Source: Rotaria sordida
Lineage: Eukaryota > Rotifera > Eurotatoria > Philodinida > Philodinidae
Length of the DNA stretch: 64,000 nucleotides
Direction of reading: 5' to 3'
Assembly: GCA_905250125.1 (NCBI GenBank)
Contig: CAJNOL010000899.1
Coordinates: 1-64,000, forward strand
Shown: in pieces, positions 33,544-47,241 of the stretch
How positions within the stretch are numbered: position 1 is the first letter of the stretch
Layout: each line of letters starts with the position of its first letter
Program-made: the position numbers and the translations under genes
The notes under the pieces: model-generated
What the model saw: the letters and a program-made list of their open reading frames with translations, nothing else
The model's database searches: none
What the model was told of the DNA's origin: nothing

Positions 33544-35476
33544 ATGGCTATCTCGACTCGTCAATACGGTCGTCAAGGTGCAAGTAATGTTACGAGAGCT
33601 GATACAGGTCGTTTAATATCAACTTCATCAACAGGTTCAATGTGTGTTCCACCTCGTCGTTATGTTCTTGATGTACCAACAAGTCGTACAACACGTATAA
33701 GTCGTACGACAAGAACAACTAATGGAATGAATGATGATTATGATGAAACAAATATGCGTAGTCGTTCACCTGGTATGTCAACAACATATTCAACTGTTCT
33801 TAGAACAAATATTAATAATGGAAGTAATGAACGATTATCACATTCAGGTTCTCGAGAATATTATTATGGAGATGGAAGAAATATATCATCATCACCAACT
33901 AATGTAACACGTTATTATGAAGATTCATCTATTAACCAATTACTTGAATCAGGTACAACTTATAATAATTCATTAGCTGAAGATCAAGAAGTTCAAGCAT
34001 TAACAGCAAAAGCAACACCTGATGTCAAAAATTATCCAATTAATGTTGATACTAATCCAGAATTAATTGTTCGACCAAATACACAACGATTACAATATAA
34101 ACAAGATATTGCTGTTCGATATTTAAAACCTAATACACCACCACCTCCAGGAGTACGATTTCAAAATTCATCCCAACAAAATAAAACAAAAAAAAGAAAA
34201 AAAAGAATATTTATAAATGAATTTCGTTCCTTTTTTTCTTCTAGCCTATTGTTATTCGTGAAATTCGTGCACCACCACCACCACATGCTCCACCTATGAT
34301 TCTTCGTCAACGACCTCCACCACCGCGTACACCATCACCTGTTATTATTCGTGAAAGACCACCTGTACGTCCAAAATCTGTACCAACAACAGTCATTAAA
34401 AGTATAATTTATTTTCATTAATATTCAAGATGATTTTTTATTTTTATTCTCTAGAGGTTATTCCACCACCACCACCACCACCTCGTAAATTAATTATTGA
34501 ACGTCTACCTAATCTTCCACCGAAACCACGTCCTGTCATTATTGAACGATGGCTTCCATATCAAAAACAAAAACGTCAAGTTATTCATGAAAAAGCTAAA
34601 CCATACGAACCAATGACTCGTATAAAAAATACAATTATTGAATGGCGTCCACCAGAAGTTGAAGTTGTTAAACATGTTAAAAAACTTGGAGTTCAAGATG
34701 CTGATCCACAACGATATTATAATCAATATAGAGATAAATTATATACAACAGAAATTGTACAACGAAAATTAAATGAATTAGGTTTACAAGAAGAAATATC
34801 TTTAATGCAACAACAACAAGCATCTGCTGCAAATGAAGAAATTGCTCTTGAAAAAGCTGATGAATATAATATTCGACAAATTCTTAATAGGTAACAAAAA
34901 ACAAAAACACAAATTTATTTTTTAATTATTATTTTATATTTAAGCTATGGATCATCATCATCTTCAAGACAAATATATACAACAAATAGTGATGGTACTG
35001 TTGTGCCTCTTGTTCGTTCATCATCTCATTCTGGTATTATAGATGAATATGGTGAACGACAAATATTATATGATCGTTCACCTAATAATTCAGGAACAAT
35101 TGTATATGATGCAAATAATTATAATTTTGATCAAAATATATCAAATGCATCTGTTCTTACAGAAGAAATGATTTTACGATCACATGCAACTAATAATGGT
35201 AAATTTCCTACACATCTTTTAACAAAACTTGGTTCACAAATATATGATATGCCAGCTGAACAAGTTGATTTATCAAATAATACAAGACGAACAACACATT
35301 ATTATACAGTTAATCAGGGAGGACCAAGCTATGAATCAACTGGTGATACAGCATCTGGTTATACAGAAGAAAAATATGTACAAATATTATCATCTGATTT
35401 AAAAGATGTATTACCTAATTATGAAGTTTATTCAAGTACAGGACAAAAATTAGAAGGAGAACAACTTAATTTCTAA
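33544..35476 (+). CDS. conserved-looking proline-rich protein with ERWLPY core, function unknown
   Basis: Four exons: 33544-34152, 34245-34401, 34455-34890, 34945-35476. All junctions keep frame, giving 577 aa. Residues 1-165 are Ser/Thr/Arg/Asn-rich and probably disordered. A compact core follows (about 165-360): NPELIVRPNTQRLQYKQDI, then repeated PIVIREIRAPPPP, MILRQRPPPP, VIIRERPP, KLIIERLPNLPPKP and VIIERWLPYQKQKRQV units, i.e. V-I-I-x-E-R strands alternating with polyproline. Then come LGVQDADPQRYYNQYRDKL and a Gln/Glu-rich coiled stretch. The C-terminal 177 aa are again Ser/Asn/Tyr-rich. The alternating strand-proline pattern resembles cytoskeletal articulin/alveolin-type repeats in style, but no assignment is claimed. 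No signal peptide or membrane segment. Confidence 0.8.
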
Positions 35477-36140
35477 GAATAATACAAAAATAAAAACTGA
35501 TCTTTTCTTTTTTTTCTTATCATTATTGTTTTGTTGAAAAGCTAGTAGTGTATTGATTTGCTGCTATTTTCTTTTTTTCTTCTTTTTCATTTATATATAT
35601 TTTATTTGACTAATTCATGTGTTGTATATCCCGAGTAACAAAATAATCCTTGTCCATTCTTTTTTTGTGTTTGTACATAATAGAAAAAATATTTTGAATA
35701 ATTATTATTACAGTAGAAAGTAAATGAATTTTTACAATTATTTTATCGATTTTCAAATTGATCGAATATAATACAATATAATATTTCTTTAAAAAAATAA
35801 AATTACCCGACGAAAACATTCTGTTTTGACTTGTTTTCTTTATTGACACAAGCAATGTCGATTTTCATTCCTTTTAGTATGACTTCACTTTTTTTTTTTA
35901 AATGTTGTTAAAGTATTTTAAGGAGATTGAGAGCAGATATCCCACGCAACATTTCATTTTAATATTTCAATTCAAAAGAAAAGTAAGCAGCACACAAAAA
36001 AAAGTAACAATTTAATCGAACATTCAAAGTAAACAGAACAACTATGTGAGTTTTATTTTTCGAAAAAAAAAACATCATTTTAACTATTGTAATGATAGAT
36101 ATTAAATATAAATTCTTTATTTTAAACTTCATAGATATCA
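35477..36140. other. spacer, no gene seen
   Basis: AT-rich 3' flank of the proline-rich gene and 5' flank of the Cys-rich gene. A CATAG acceptor-like site lies 7 nt before the next ATG, so a 5'UTR intron may lie here. Confidence 0.45.
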
Positions 36141-36620
36141 ATGTTGAATGCTGGAGCAGCATATATTAGTAAACAACCACGTGATACTGAAATTCATAAT
36201 AGTTTTGCTTTAATGGGAAATGAACATTTCATACGTAGTTGGGCGATGACAGAAGGAACTTGTGATTGTTCGGGTTCATATTATACGACTCTTACTGATA
36301 CAAGATTATTGTTCCGATCTATGGATACAACATGTTGTAGTAGTTGTTGTAAACCAGGTCATGTAGATGCTTCGATTTTTTTACGTGATATTGCTGAAAT
36401 ACGTGAAACAACAGATCGTGAAGACTGTTGTTCTTTTTGTTGTGCAAAATGTTGTCAATGTTGTGGATGTTGTAAACGTTGTTGTGGTGCAGATAGATAT
36501 CTCGAAGTACGAGGTGTATTTGGCTCGGAAATTCTACATGTATCCAAAGCAGATTTATTAAAATTACAAAGTGAAATTCCAGCAGCTATTGGTAATCATA
36601 AACTTGTTAGTCAGTATTAA
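36141..36620 (+). CDS. cysteine-rich small protein with PH-like strand pattern
   Basis: Single exon, 159 aa, ending in TAA, with AATAAA about 15 nt after the stop. No signal peptide. Residues 20-60 (MGNEHFIRSWAMTEG, then SYYTTLTDTRLLFRSM) show alternating strands like those of GRAM/bacterial-PH folds. Two Cys clusters follow: TCCSSCCKPGH (about 77-86), then CCSFCCAKCC and QCCGCCKRCC (about 95-117), giving many paired CC motifs that could bind metal or be palmitoylated. The C-terminus (LEVRGVFGSEILHV) returns to a strand-helix pattern. Codon use matches neighbours and the frame is clean. Not assigned to a named family; the PH-like reading is inference. Confidence 0.8.
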   Translation: MLNAGAAYISKQPRDTEIHNSFALMGNEHFIRSWAMTEGTCDCSGSYYTTLTDTRLLFRSMDTTCCSSCCKPGHVDASIFLRDIAEIRETTDREDCCSFCCAKCCQCCGCCKRCCGADRYLEVRGVFGSEILHVSKADLLKLQSEIPAAIGNHKLVSQY

Positions 36621-39600
36621 TAATTTTTATAAATAAAATAAATATTTGGAACAGATAATGTTATTTTTGCGAAAAATTTATCTAGTTCTTAAATGAATCA
36701 ACTAAAATAAACAATTACACGAAATAAATAAAAGAAATCAGACATATCTATATATGTATAGAAATTTTTTTTTGTTTTTTGAAATATGATACTCCTTCTT
36801 CTATCACATACTATATAAATGACAAATATTATGTCATTCAATTACTAACAAAGAGATCGAATTCAATCAGACAAATAACAAAATTCTTTTTTTGTTATCC
36901 CTACAATATGTACATTTTAATGCGTCAAAAAAAAAGAGACTTTATTTTCGGAATATAATAAATTTGAAAACATTTACTTTGATCAACTATCTTTTTTTTC
37001 GGGTTAAAAGAAATTAATTTTTTTCATGCATTGAAATATGTGCTCTATTAATGAACCAGAACGTTGGTTTTTTTTCGTTACTTTCGTCTAATTTGGAACT
37101 AATGACTATGACAAAATATTTTCAATGATGTTTTCTAATACTTGAAAATAAAAGCAAACAATGACTATCACTTAAAAACAAATCATACAAAAACAGATTG
37201 CTTAATCTGTCGAAATATACATTTTTTTACATATGCAAAACGCAAACGATAGAAGCTCGGTTTTTTTTTCGTATGTAAAATCCATATTTATTCGAACCTT
37301 TATTTAGTTAAGTAAATCATAACTAATTTTATCAAAGTATTTATTGACCAAAAATAAATAAATGTAAAAAAACAAAAATACCAATGATGTATTGAAAATA
37401 ATAACTTTCAAAATATTTCAAAAACTCTTATTTGTTATTATTCACTGAATCGATCCTTTAATCATGATAAATTTCTTATTCATTCACAATTTATTTTACA
37501 TTGAATGTGAATAAAAATGAGAAAATATTTTAAAAATTGATTCAACAAAACTATTGATGACGATTCATTCATATCATAAGTAGAACAGAAATTCTTACAT
37601 GTATTTTACCAAATCTAATATGCTGAATCTTAATTTACACATACATATAAACTTCAAAAACTGAAAGTTAATTTATGAATTAATTATTTTGCTAAAAACT
37701 CATTTTTCAAGTAACTCCTTATGTCCATGAAAATCATATGTGTTCATATTAAAAATCTCAATCAGAGATTTTCTAATCTCAAAAATAAAAGTCTTCATTA
37801 TGTATATTTTATTCAACATTTTCTTCTAAGATCAAAATACTTTTTTTTGTCGACATATTTTATATTGAACTCATTCATATGATAGATTTACTATTTTTTC
37901 ATATCTATTCGATTGATTTATATAACACGTCTATTTTATTAGAATACAATACAATTTTTCATCTTGTACAGAATAAAAAAAAAAATGTAACATACAGAAC
38001 ATCAAAAGTAATTAGAAGCCATATTAAAAGGTACCTTTCTTTTGTCAAGTCTTCTTAAATGCTTAATATTAAACACATATAAACGCAAGAGTACGAAAGA
38101 ATATAATCTTAATCATTATGTAAGATACTAAGCAATTAATTTAAATTATGATAGTAAAATTTGTTTGCATCAAATAATAAGTCCGTGTAATTTGAGAAAA
38201 GAACAACAGCGAGAAAAAAAAATGTAGTAATAATTGTCATGATTGCTATTTCTAATCTATACGAAAATTATTAGTAACGAGATTTTTTCCCCCATTCTCA
38301 TGAAATGAAAGTTAAACAGTAAAATAAAAATTATTTGAATCAATATTGATATGAGTGTCAAGAAAAAAATGTTTCAATAGGTAGTCAAATGCTGATTTTG
38401 TTTTTTGACTGCCGATGATACTATGGCAACAAAATGTAATCATAAAGAAAATTATTCAAAATGACATTGAAGTTTTTTTCGAAATTTTTTATATTAAAAT
38501 AAAAAATTGTAATAAATGATGTAATGACCAATGCATTCTGAGAATAATTTTGAAATTTTTTATTTATGAAAATTTATTCTATTATATTACAAACAAAGAT
38601 AAAAGAAAGTATTTATAAAAATTTGTACCATTGATTTAATTATTTATAGAGTTGATAAACTAGTAGTACATATTATTTATCAACCTAAATATTTTATTCT
38701 TTAATCGTCTTGGTATGTTCAATGGTGAATACTTGCTTTATGATTGGTGAATCGAACAAGAATGTAATCGATATGGTAATACTCATTACACTACCCCTAT
38801 TGATAATCATCTTTTAACTCGATATGAAAACTATCTTTTTTACATAACATTTCACAAATATTTGAAACAATACAAGCTAGATATTGTTTAGAAATCTTAT
38901 ACACAAAATATTCAGTTTCTTGTTGTAATGTTAAATATTTAGAATTATGTATTTTATGTAACTTTCACATTATTCATCTATCAAATAAAGATACGTCTAT
39001 TGTTAAATCAACCATTATACGTTACATTGACATATACCAGCTAATCGATATTATACTTTCTTCTCTATGTAGACGCTTGAAAGAAAAAAGAAGTCCGTTA
39101 TCTTATTCCTTTCTTTGCTTTGATAATAATGAATGGAACTATTCATTCGAAATAATATCATGTTTATTTTTTCAATGATATTGAGTAGAAACGATACTAT
39201 GATTAAAAGAATTTTCATTATAGTAACAAAAGTCAAAAAACATTTTCTTATGAATGCATACATATTAGTTTTTTATTAGACGAAAAAAATTGATGATTAA
39301 CAATAATAACTATATCATAAAATAGTATGATAGAACTTGTTAAGAAGTTCAAACAAAATACTCAATATAGTATTCTCTATCTATAATTCTCTTTTTTTCA
39401 AAATAATAAAAATTATTACTCAAAAAGCCACATGAATGCGTCAAATACCAATAATTGACTTATGTGTATCAGTTGTATTGCTTTCATCTTAAATATAAAC
39501 CATCAATTTGATACAAAAATAATTCTAATGAGTACAGCTTTTAGTTTTTGTTTGATCAGTGAAAACAATTGACTAGTCATAACTAATTTATCGATTGCAC

Positions 39601-42138
39601 ACATATGAAATTCTTTATGCACTTTTCTATAACTTACATTAGAAAAAAAAAAAAGAATCATTTCTTTATTTGAAAAAAAAACCAAAATGAACATTTAATA
39701 CGTATAGAATTGATGATCATTTTTCGTGTTTGAATAGATCGATACAGACAACATAAGTCAAAAGTTAAATTCATTCATTAATGTGAGAATTGAATAATTT
39801 CAAATTTCGTTTTTTTCTTTCGAGATATTCTACAGTGTCATGATTATATGTCTATGTAAAAATAATCACTATTCATCATGAAAAATATTATCTATTCAAT
39901 TTTTCTTTTTATAAAGATGTGAATTAATGATAATATTCCCATCTACACATTATAATAAAAGCTGTTTGATAATAAAAGAAAAAGTCGTGTATCATGTAAA
40001 ACTTGTATTTGTATTGAGAAAATTTTGATTTCTTTTATTTAAATTGTTGTTCAATATTACATTGTAGTTTCTATTGTATAGATTGATTAAAAACGAGATA
40101 AATAATCATTGACATTTTCTTAATTAAAATATATTGAAACAACTAAAAACAAGATGAAATTTATTTCTTCACTCAATGTTGATATAATACTGATGATATC
40201 AAACAGATTTTTAGTGTTCATAAAATATAGTTGTTTTTTTTAGTTCATATTGACATTCAGTAATTTTTTCCTATTTAATATATATATATATATAAACAGT
40301 ATTGTTATCGGTCTCGTAATCTTATCGTAAAAGAAAGCAAGTGTTCTCAATAATACGTAACATATCGATAGATAACTATTGACATTTTTTTATTACTTGT
40401 CATCATTGCTCATTCTAATACATTCCATATTTTGTTAATTATTGACCATAGAAGCAAAAACAATTCCGGAGATATGACCAACATATAAACTCGACCTGTT
40501 CCGTATTGGTCTATGATACCTCAGGGATTGACATAGAGAAAAGATAAGATTGTTTCTTTCTTTTTTTTTTTCCTGACTGAATAAATTCTTGCGATATTGC
40601 CGACAGGCACATCATCAGTATCCGATGGGTATTATCTCTTTTCTTTTATCCGATATCTCATCATGTGTCCTCTTCACATATAATGTATCTATGTGTGCAT
40701 ATTTATAAATGTGCAAGCAGACGAATGGTGATTTATTGTTTTTTCGTTTAATTTTTGCATATGCTTTATATGTATATCATATCGAACGAGAGGCATTCAT
40801 TAGCAACAACGACGACGATAGGACCCAAATACTCCTCCCGACTCAGACACACACATATATATATATATCCTACGCATATATTCATATTTCATACATTAAT
40901 ATATATATATACACATAGGAGCTGTTCACTTTTTTCTCTGTCTCTCTGTCTCTCTCTCTCTCTCTTTCTTCAATCCAAACGTATATATCGACAACAAGAA
41001 GCATATATATATATATATATACATGTAAGTTCATTTTGTTGTAGAAGGCGACAATACAATATTTTGCATCATCATCATCATCGACAAAAGCTTGCCACTC
41101 AAATGTTTGTTGATGCCTTGTAAGTTTTAAGTATACTTTATTGTCAATAGAGAACAACAACAATAATAATATAATGTATAGTTTAGTATATATTCATATG
41201 TGTAAAGAGTTTATTGAAGATAAAATGAGAATCATAATCATCATACAATTTTCATAGAGACATTTTTTTGTATTAAAAAGAAAAAAAAATCATCGTTCAC
41301 TTTTAAGATTTATTTCAATAGTTTTGTTAATAAATAAATAAGATTTGAAGTGATTTTCATTTTTCTTTCTTTTACTATGAAATTTGATATTAAATTCTAT
41401 GTGAAATAGGCGTGAATTGTTTTCTCCTTATGATTGTTACTTTTTTTTTTTGTTTTTTCTTTCTCTTTGAATGAATGACTTTTTCTGATGATTTGCCTTC
41501 CAATGAAGACGATACGCTCACATCCCTTGAGATAGATAGATGTATAGACAGACGGACATAACGCGCGTTGGCTCGCTTGACTTGACCTATCTTGTTGTTG
41601 TTGTTCACTGGTCGAATCATCATTATTATATTAGAGCGTAGAGCGTGCTTATAATTGAATCGACTGACTGAACATCATACGTACGATGAACATCAGTTTT
41701 TTCTTTTTTTGTTTTCTTCTTATTACTTGTCGAATATCGACCTTTGCTTGATTCTCATATATACATATGGTGATTTCCTTTATTCCACATATCAACATGA
41801 TGGCCTGTTGTTTGCCATTACACGAACATTTGTTAGAAAGGTAAATGAGAGTATGATTTTGTTGAATATTTATATATATATATATATATGTTACGTCTTA
41901 TAATGTTCACAATTTTTTATTCTATTCCATCGATGTCAAAATCAATCTATAGATTTCGTATCGTTTCATTTTCGTTTCCTATAGTAAACAGAAGGGCGAC
42001 AACGACAAGAAAGAGAAGAACGATTATTAATGGACTTTTTTCTCTCTTCTATTGTGTATGTAGCTGACTACATACATACGACTTGCTTCTCTATTTCGCT
42101 CCTTCTTTCTTGTTGTATAAGCGAAAACCTTGCAAGTC
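36621..42138. other. 5.5-kb intergenic region, no gene seen
   Basis: Very AT-rich, with stops throughout. The right part (40700-42100) is denser in microsatellites: (TA)n near 40855-40868, 40901-40911 and 41006-41021, (CT)n near 40938-40968, (CAT)n near 41068-41081. Much of 41,600-42,138 is probably 5'UTR or promoter of the SAPCD2-like gene, by position. Confidence 0.6.
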
Positions 42139-44214
42139 ATGGAACAGGCCATTTTTCAAACAAATATGAAATTCAATATCCATACGAGTTCCGATGAACA
42201 AATTCCACAACAATCTCAGTCTCAGCTACAGCAGCAGCAGCAGCAGTTGAAAGGATCGACATTAACACATATCGTACGTCCTGATCTCGATCGACTGGAC
42301 CAGATGATCGGCAAATTACAGCGATGTACGACTTCAGCTAATACGACGTAAGAGAAAAAAAGCCACGATGATATGATAAAAAAAAGCGTGTGACCATTAT
42401 TTATGGTCAATACATGTTGAATAAATCGATAGTATGTGTGATAGAATCTTTCTTTTTCTTAACGTGTCATTTTCATTCGAGTGTATTCATGCAAACTATA
42501 CATAAAAGAAAAATAGATGTGTTGATAAAGATTCTTTCAATAAATTACAAAAAAAAAAAAAAAAAAAAAAAAAAAATGAAAATCTGAATTCTTCTAAGTT
42601 AAGAGAAAAAAAATTCAAATAATATGCTTATTTTAGAATTGACACGATGTAATTCATGTCATTTTCAAGGCTATAATTCTTTTTTCATTTTTCTCACTTT
42701 CATCATAATGTTCTTTTTTGAAATAATATAATAAATATTGAAATATATTATTTTTAATAAAGATGTATTTCACCAATTGATAATGAAACAATGAATAGAC
42801 AACAACAACAACTTCATTCCGCTCAACGTTTACTTACATCGAAATGTCGAGCACCTCTTCCACCGCCACCACCAATATCGTCTTCGTCAAATAATAATAC
42901 TTCAAAATTAGGAATATCTTCTGCACTTCCTGGAACATTTATATCTTCTTTACGTCAATTATTTTCAATATTAGATAAAACAAATAGTGGTTATGTACCA
43001 TTTGATTTATTTAAACGTTATTGGACACCATCATTTTCATTTAATAATTCATCATCAACATCGGATATTTTACATGAACTTGAAATTGAATCAAAACCAA
43101 ATAATTATTTAATAACATTTGATTTACTTTTAAATGTTATTGAAAGATCATTATCATCAACAAAAAATTCATCATCATCACCACCACCACCAATAACAAC
43201 ATCTGATTCATCATTATCATCATTATCAACACCACCAATTATAATTCCAAAGGCAACACGTCCACCACCACCTATATCATTTCCATTAAATCGTTCAACA
43301 AGTGTAGTAGTTACAACTCCTACACAAAAAAATATTGAACAACAAATTCCTGTTGTTTATAGAAGTTATAATGGTACAGAAAACAATCATTATCATTCAC
43401 ATGATAATACATCAATTCCTGTGCGTCATAGAAAAAAAATTATTATACAAAAACCAACTAGATTAAATGGAAATCTTTATACTGAAAATCCATCAATGTC
43501 TATGCGTAGAAATACAATTCATACTAATGAAATTGACTTTTCTATGGTATAAATATTGATTATTTTGTTAACTTTTTCTGGTTTTTTTTAATATATTCAT
43601 GTTTATAATATTTAGATTCGAGCAATGAAACGTTTTGAAATTGAACGCGATCTTCTTCTTCAAACATGTGATACACTTGAACGTGTTAAAGCTTATTTAG
43701 GTGATCGTCTTCTTGAAATGAAAGATAAACAACGTTCATACTGTCTTCATTTATCAACAGCAGAAGTTTGTTCTATGAAATAAAATTACTTTTTCTTTTT
43801 AATATTTATTATTATTTTTTTGTTTTTTGTAGACAACTGGTATTGCACCAGAACCAATTTATAATCGAGATTTAATTGCTGATTTACTTAAATTAGCAAA
43901 TACAGTTATTACTGAAGCAAATTATGATTCGAAGGTAGTAAAAACAAAAAGAGAATTTTGCTCTTTGTTTTTTGCTTTTCCTATTTAACAATCACAAAAA
44001 TTCTTCATTGTTTTTGTTTTAGAAATCATCAGATCGCTCATCTAGTTCACTTTCATCTTCATCATTGAATGGAACAAATAATCACTATCAACAACAATTA
44101 AAAGCAAAAGATGATCGTATTAAACAATTAGAAACTGAAAAACGTGTCTTATTAAAAGAATTAGTCGAAATGAGACATCAACACAGAACAGTGATTCCAG
44201 CAAAAAATTCATAA
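42139..44214 (+). CDS. SAPCD2: SAPCD2-like (suppressor APC domain) protein
   Basis: Five exons: 42139-42347, 42763-43546, 43616-43765, 43833-43934, 44023-44214; in-frame total 478 aa. The N-terminus has a short polyQ tract. An EF-hand-like region at about residues 125-200 (LPGTFISSLRQLFSILDKTN, then SGYVPFDLFKRYW) matches the SAPCD2/p42.3 N-terminal fold (...LRTLFDILDDrrrGyVhl.ei..rW). A proline/Ser-rich linker follows. RRNTIHTNEIDFSMIRAMKR leads into a coiled coil (FEIERDLLLQTCDTLERVKA), as the vertebrate HTIASGVD...LKELEQEKEVLL block does. The C-terminal coil (KAKDDRIKQLETEKRVLLKE) matches the family's ITQLEQEKSALIKQL end. Vertebrate SAPCD2 acts at the cell cortex in spindle orientation. 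Intron 1 (415 bp) ends after a 29-nt A run near 42550-42578. Confidence 0.82.
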
Positions 44215-44463
44215 CATTTCGTCTTTAATGTATATTTATTATAGGTGATTATATTCACCATTGTATTTATTTTTTGCTATTGTTGTGACAATCTTAATTT
44301 AATTATGGACATTAATCATGTGTGTTATTTGTCTATGAAAGATTTAAATTCTTTGACTTTGTTTGAAAGAAAAAAACGATTTTCATTAAAGAAATTTTAA
44401 GTTATCAAAAAAAAAAAAAGATAAAAATAATAATTATTTATTGAAAATTCTTAGAAATTCTTC

Positions 44464-45991
44464 TCATTTTTTAATCCATTGTCGAATTGAAATTGGTAAC
44501 ATAGACCAAGATCCTTGACGTACTTTTTCAGTTATACGAAAAATAGGTTTATCTTTATTTTCATTTGATTGTCCTTCTAATAAATATCGTTCATGTTGCC
44601 AACTAAATAAAGCTCCATCAGTTGTTTCCATAAATGGATTAAGTTCAATTACCCAAACTTTCATTGAATTGACATTTTCATCATCTTAAGAAATCAATCA
44701 AAAATAAAAAGACAATAGAGAAATACATTTTCTTTTATATATTAACTTACCACCTTTTGTCAATGCAAAATCAATGACATAATCATTTGATTTATATTCA
44801 TTTAGTTTAGTTTGTATAGATTGATTAAAAAAAGAAATAATTTTTTCAAGAATATTATCTTTCCATTGATTTAAACGTTGAGAATAAATTAAATAATTAT
44901 ATTGTGATAAACAAGTTAAACGTTTTTGATAAACAAAACCACGAAATTCCATATCAACATCAATTAAAATAAATGGACGAAGAATTATATTTTCTTTAAA
45001 TAAAGAATGAGAAGAATTTTGTACTTCTGTTGCTAATAACATATCTTGATAGATACGTTCACTAATAATAAACATTGATAGAATTTCATCAGCAGATGTA
45101 ACACATAATGATAAAAAAGCAGCAGTAAGAAGTGCAGTAATACGAGAATTTTCTTGTAATGGATCTGGAAATTTAGATAATTCATTTTTATATATTTCAA
45201 GAAAATTTCGTTTAAATACACAAGCATCTTTTGCACTACGTGATGATGTTTTAGCAAAAAATTCCTTTTTATCTGGAAATTTTTGATCAATTATTGTTTG
45301 AAGACGTTCTTTTAGTTGTTCATACCATTGTTTTTCTTCTAGATCATCATTAAACCAAGTATCCATTCGTTCTCGTATTTGATCAAATAATTGACAGTCA
45401 TGTAATTTTTGAAAATGTCGTTCGAATATTCGTATGAAATGTTGAGCATCCGAATATGTTATTGGACAATAAACAGTAGGAAATGTTTCTAAAAATTATT
45501 GATGATAAAATATATCGAATGAAATATTATTTTATGTTTTTGATACCATTAATAAGTAACATTTGCCATTCTTCCATATTAGTTTCTAAAGCACTTTTTT
45601 GATATGTACTTATTTGATCTTTAGTGATGAAACCTGAATGAATTTTTAATTTTATTAACATAGAAATTAGCAAAGTAGAATTATGTTATTAATGTGTGAT
45701 TAAGAGCAAATTCAATGAACAATAAAAGCATTTCAAGCATTTTTTCATAAATAATTGTTAGCTTAACACTATGAAGAATATTTATGGAATTTTCAAAAAT
45801 AAAACTTTAATAAAAGTTTCGAAATTCTATATATATATATATTATGATAGTTTATAGTCTTTAATCATATAAAGTAGGAAAGTATCAATATATAATTCAC
45901 CTGCTAGTTTTGGATCACTAAAATCTTTTGTTTTATCTTTGCTTGGTTTTAATTTCACATTTGATAATTGTTCAGCAAATGAATTACTCAT
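44464..45991 (-). CDS. CDC123/D123-related ATP-grasp protein
   Basis: Four exons on the minus strand: 45991-45901, 45633-45547, 45488-44751, 44684-44464; phases match and give 378 aa. The start MSNSFAEQLSNVKLKPSKDK is the only upstream ATG in frame. Family marks: FPTVYCPITYSDAQ near the N-terminus, FFAKTSSRSAKDA (like the PK..WS.PKDA box of D123 proteins), VDMEFRGFVYQKRL with SQYNYL (ATP-grasp substrate strand), and VWVIELNPFMETTDGALFSW (metal-binding E-x-N). CDC123 is the eIF2 assembly chaperone; this protein belongs to a related, longer branch, so the same substrate should not be assumed. Convergent with the SAPCD2-like gene, stops 250 bp apart. A dead copy of exons 1-2 lies at 56168-56455. 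Confidence 0.75.
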
Positions 45992-47175
45992 TTTTCTTTA
46001 TTATTTATTTACCTGAAAACAGAGAAAAAAACAATAAGATATGATTATATATATGTTTTACTCATGTTCGATATTTATTTTTCTTCTCCTTCCCAAATTT
46101 CTTTATGAATAATCGTTTTGAAATCATTCAAATGACATTTGTCGATTATATGAATGGAATGATGAATAAAAATGGCTATCGAAAATGGAGAGCAAGACCA
46201 CCAAGTACCATTATATCAAATTTTTTATATCAAATTTATATTTTTCTATTTCGTAATTCAATGAGAAATTCAATATGACATATATGGAGATAAAGGAAAA
46301 TATTAAATAAAGTTCTTGTCAGGGATTACAATTATCTATCAGAACAAACTACATATAATGATTCATTGAATAGAAGAAATTTTGATTAAACACATACAGT
46401 AGAGAACAAAAAGAAGAATTATTGGTTAAAAAAGCTACCAGCGATAAGAACAAAGCGCGAAAGAAAGAAAAAAAAAAGAATGATACAATATAGATGGCTA
46501 TACCCACTAAAAAGTTTCATGGAAAAAAACGAAAGTGAACGAACTCGTTAAAACATGAACAACTATCTTATTCATGAAGAGCGAGCCTTATAGCTTCCTG
46601 AATGAGTTATAAACCGATAAGAACACGTTCTGCATCAGAAAAAACACATTCTTTGCCGTTCCATTAACTATTGAGATGGTTCTCGTTTTGTTCTTTTTTT
46701 GGAATGATCAAGATAGGATTCTATCCAAATGATACCGTTTTCTCTGACGTTCTCTAGAGAAATACCTAGAATGGATTCATCAAACTAATGAAAATATTCA
46801 AGACGATCCAAAATCATTCTTAGAAAGAAAAAAGAAGCATTTTTGGTCATTCTCCAAATTATCTAATCCTTTCTCATTTGTTCGTTTCATAAGCTCAATA
46901 AAAGTTCCTGTTAAGTGAAGAAAGAATATTAATTAGCTCAGATTACATTTTTCTATTTTCTCAAATATATTAAATTTTTTTCTAATTATTTTTTCACTAA
47001 AAGATGATCATCATAATTTGTACCCGTTTTTTTTATGAACATCTCTTTCCAACCATCAGCTTTTAATTGCTGATATCGAGAAGCTCTTACTTATAGTACG
47101 CAGACAAAAATAATAAATGTAATGTATAAGTGGTGATACTTCCATATTGAGATCAACAACATCATTATAATAGAT

Positions 47176-47241
47176 ACTGTAATATTATGCAACGCAGTGT
47201 TTTTGTTCTTTGTGACTGAAAAGCACATGATTAGACTCACA
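47176..47241 (+). repeat. dispersed repeat fragment (partner inverted at 52797-52862)
   Basis: The block GTTCTTTGTGACTGAAAAGC followed by ACATGATTAGACTCA reappears on the opposite strand at 52797-52862 with about 90% identity, while the flanks differ. A fragment of an unidentified interspersed repeat. Confidence 0.7.

Noticed and set aside
40700..41163. Open frames over microsatellites on both strands
   Set aside because: Translations of (TA)n, (CT)n and (CAT)n tracts.
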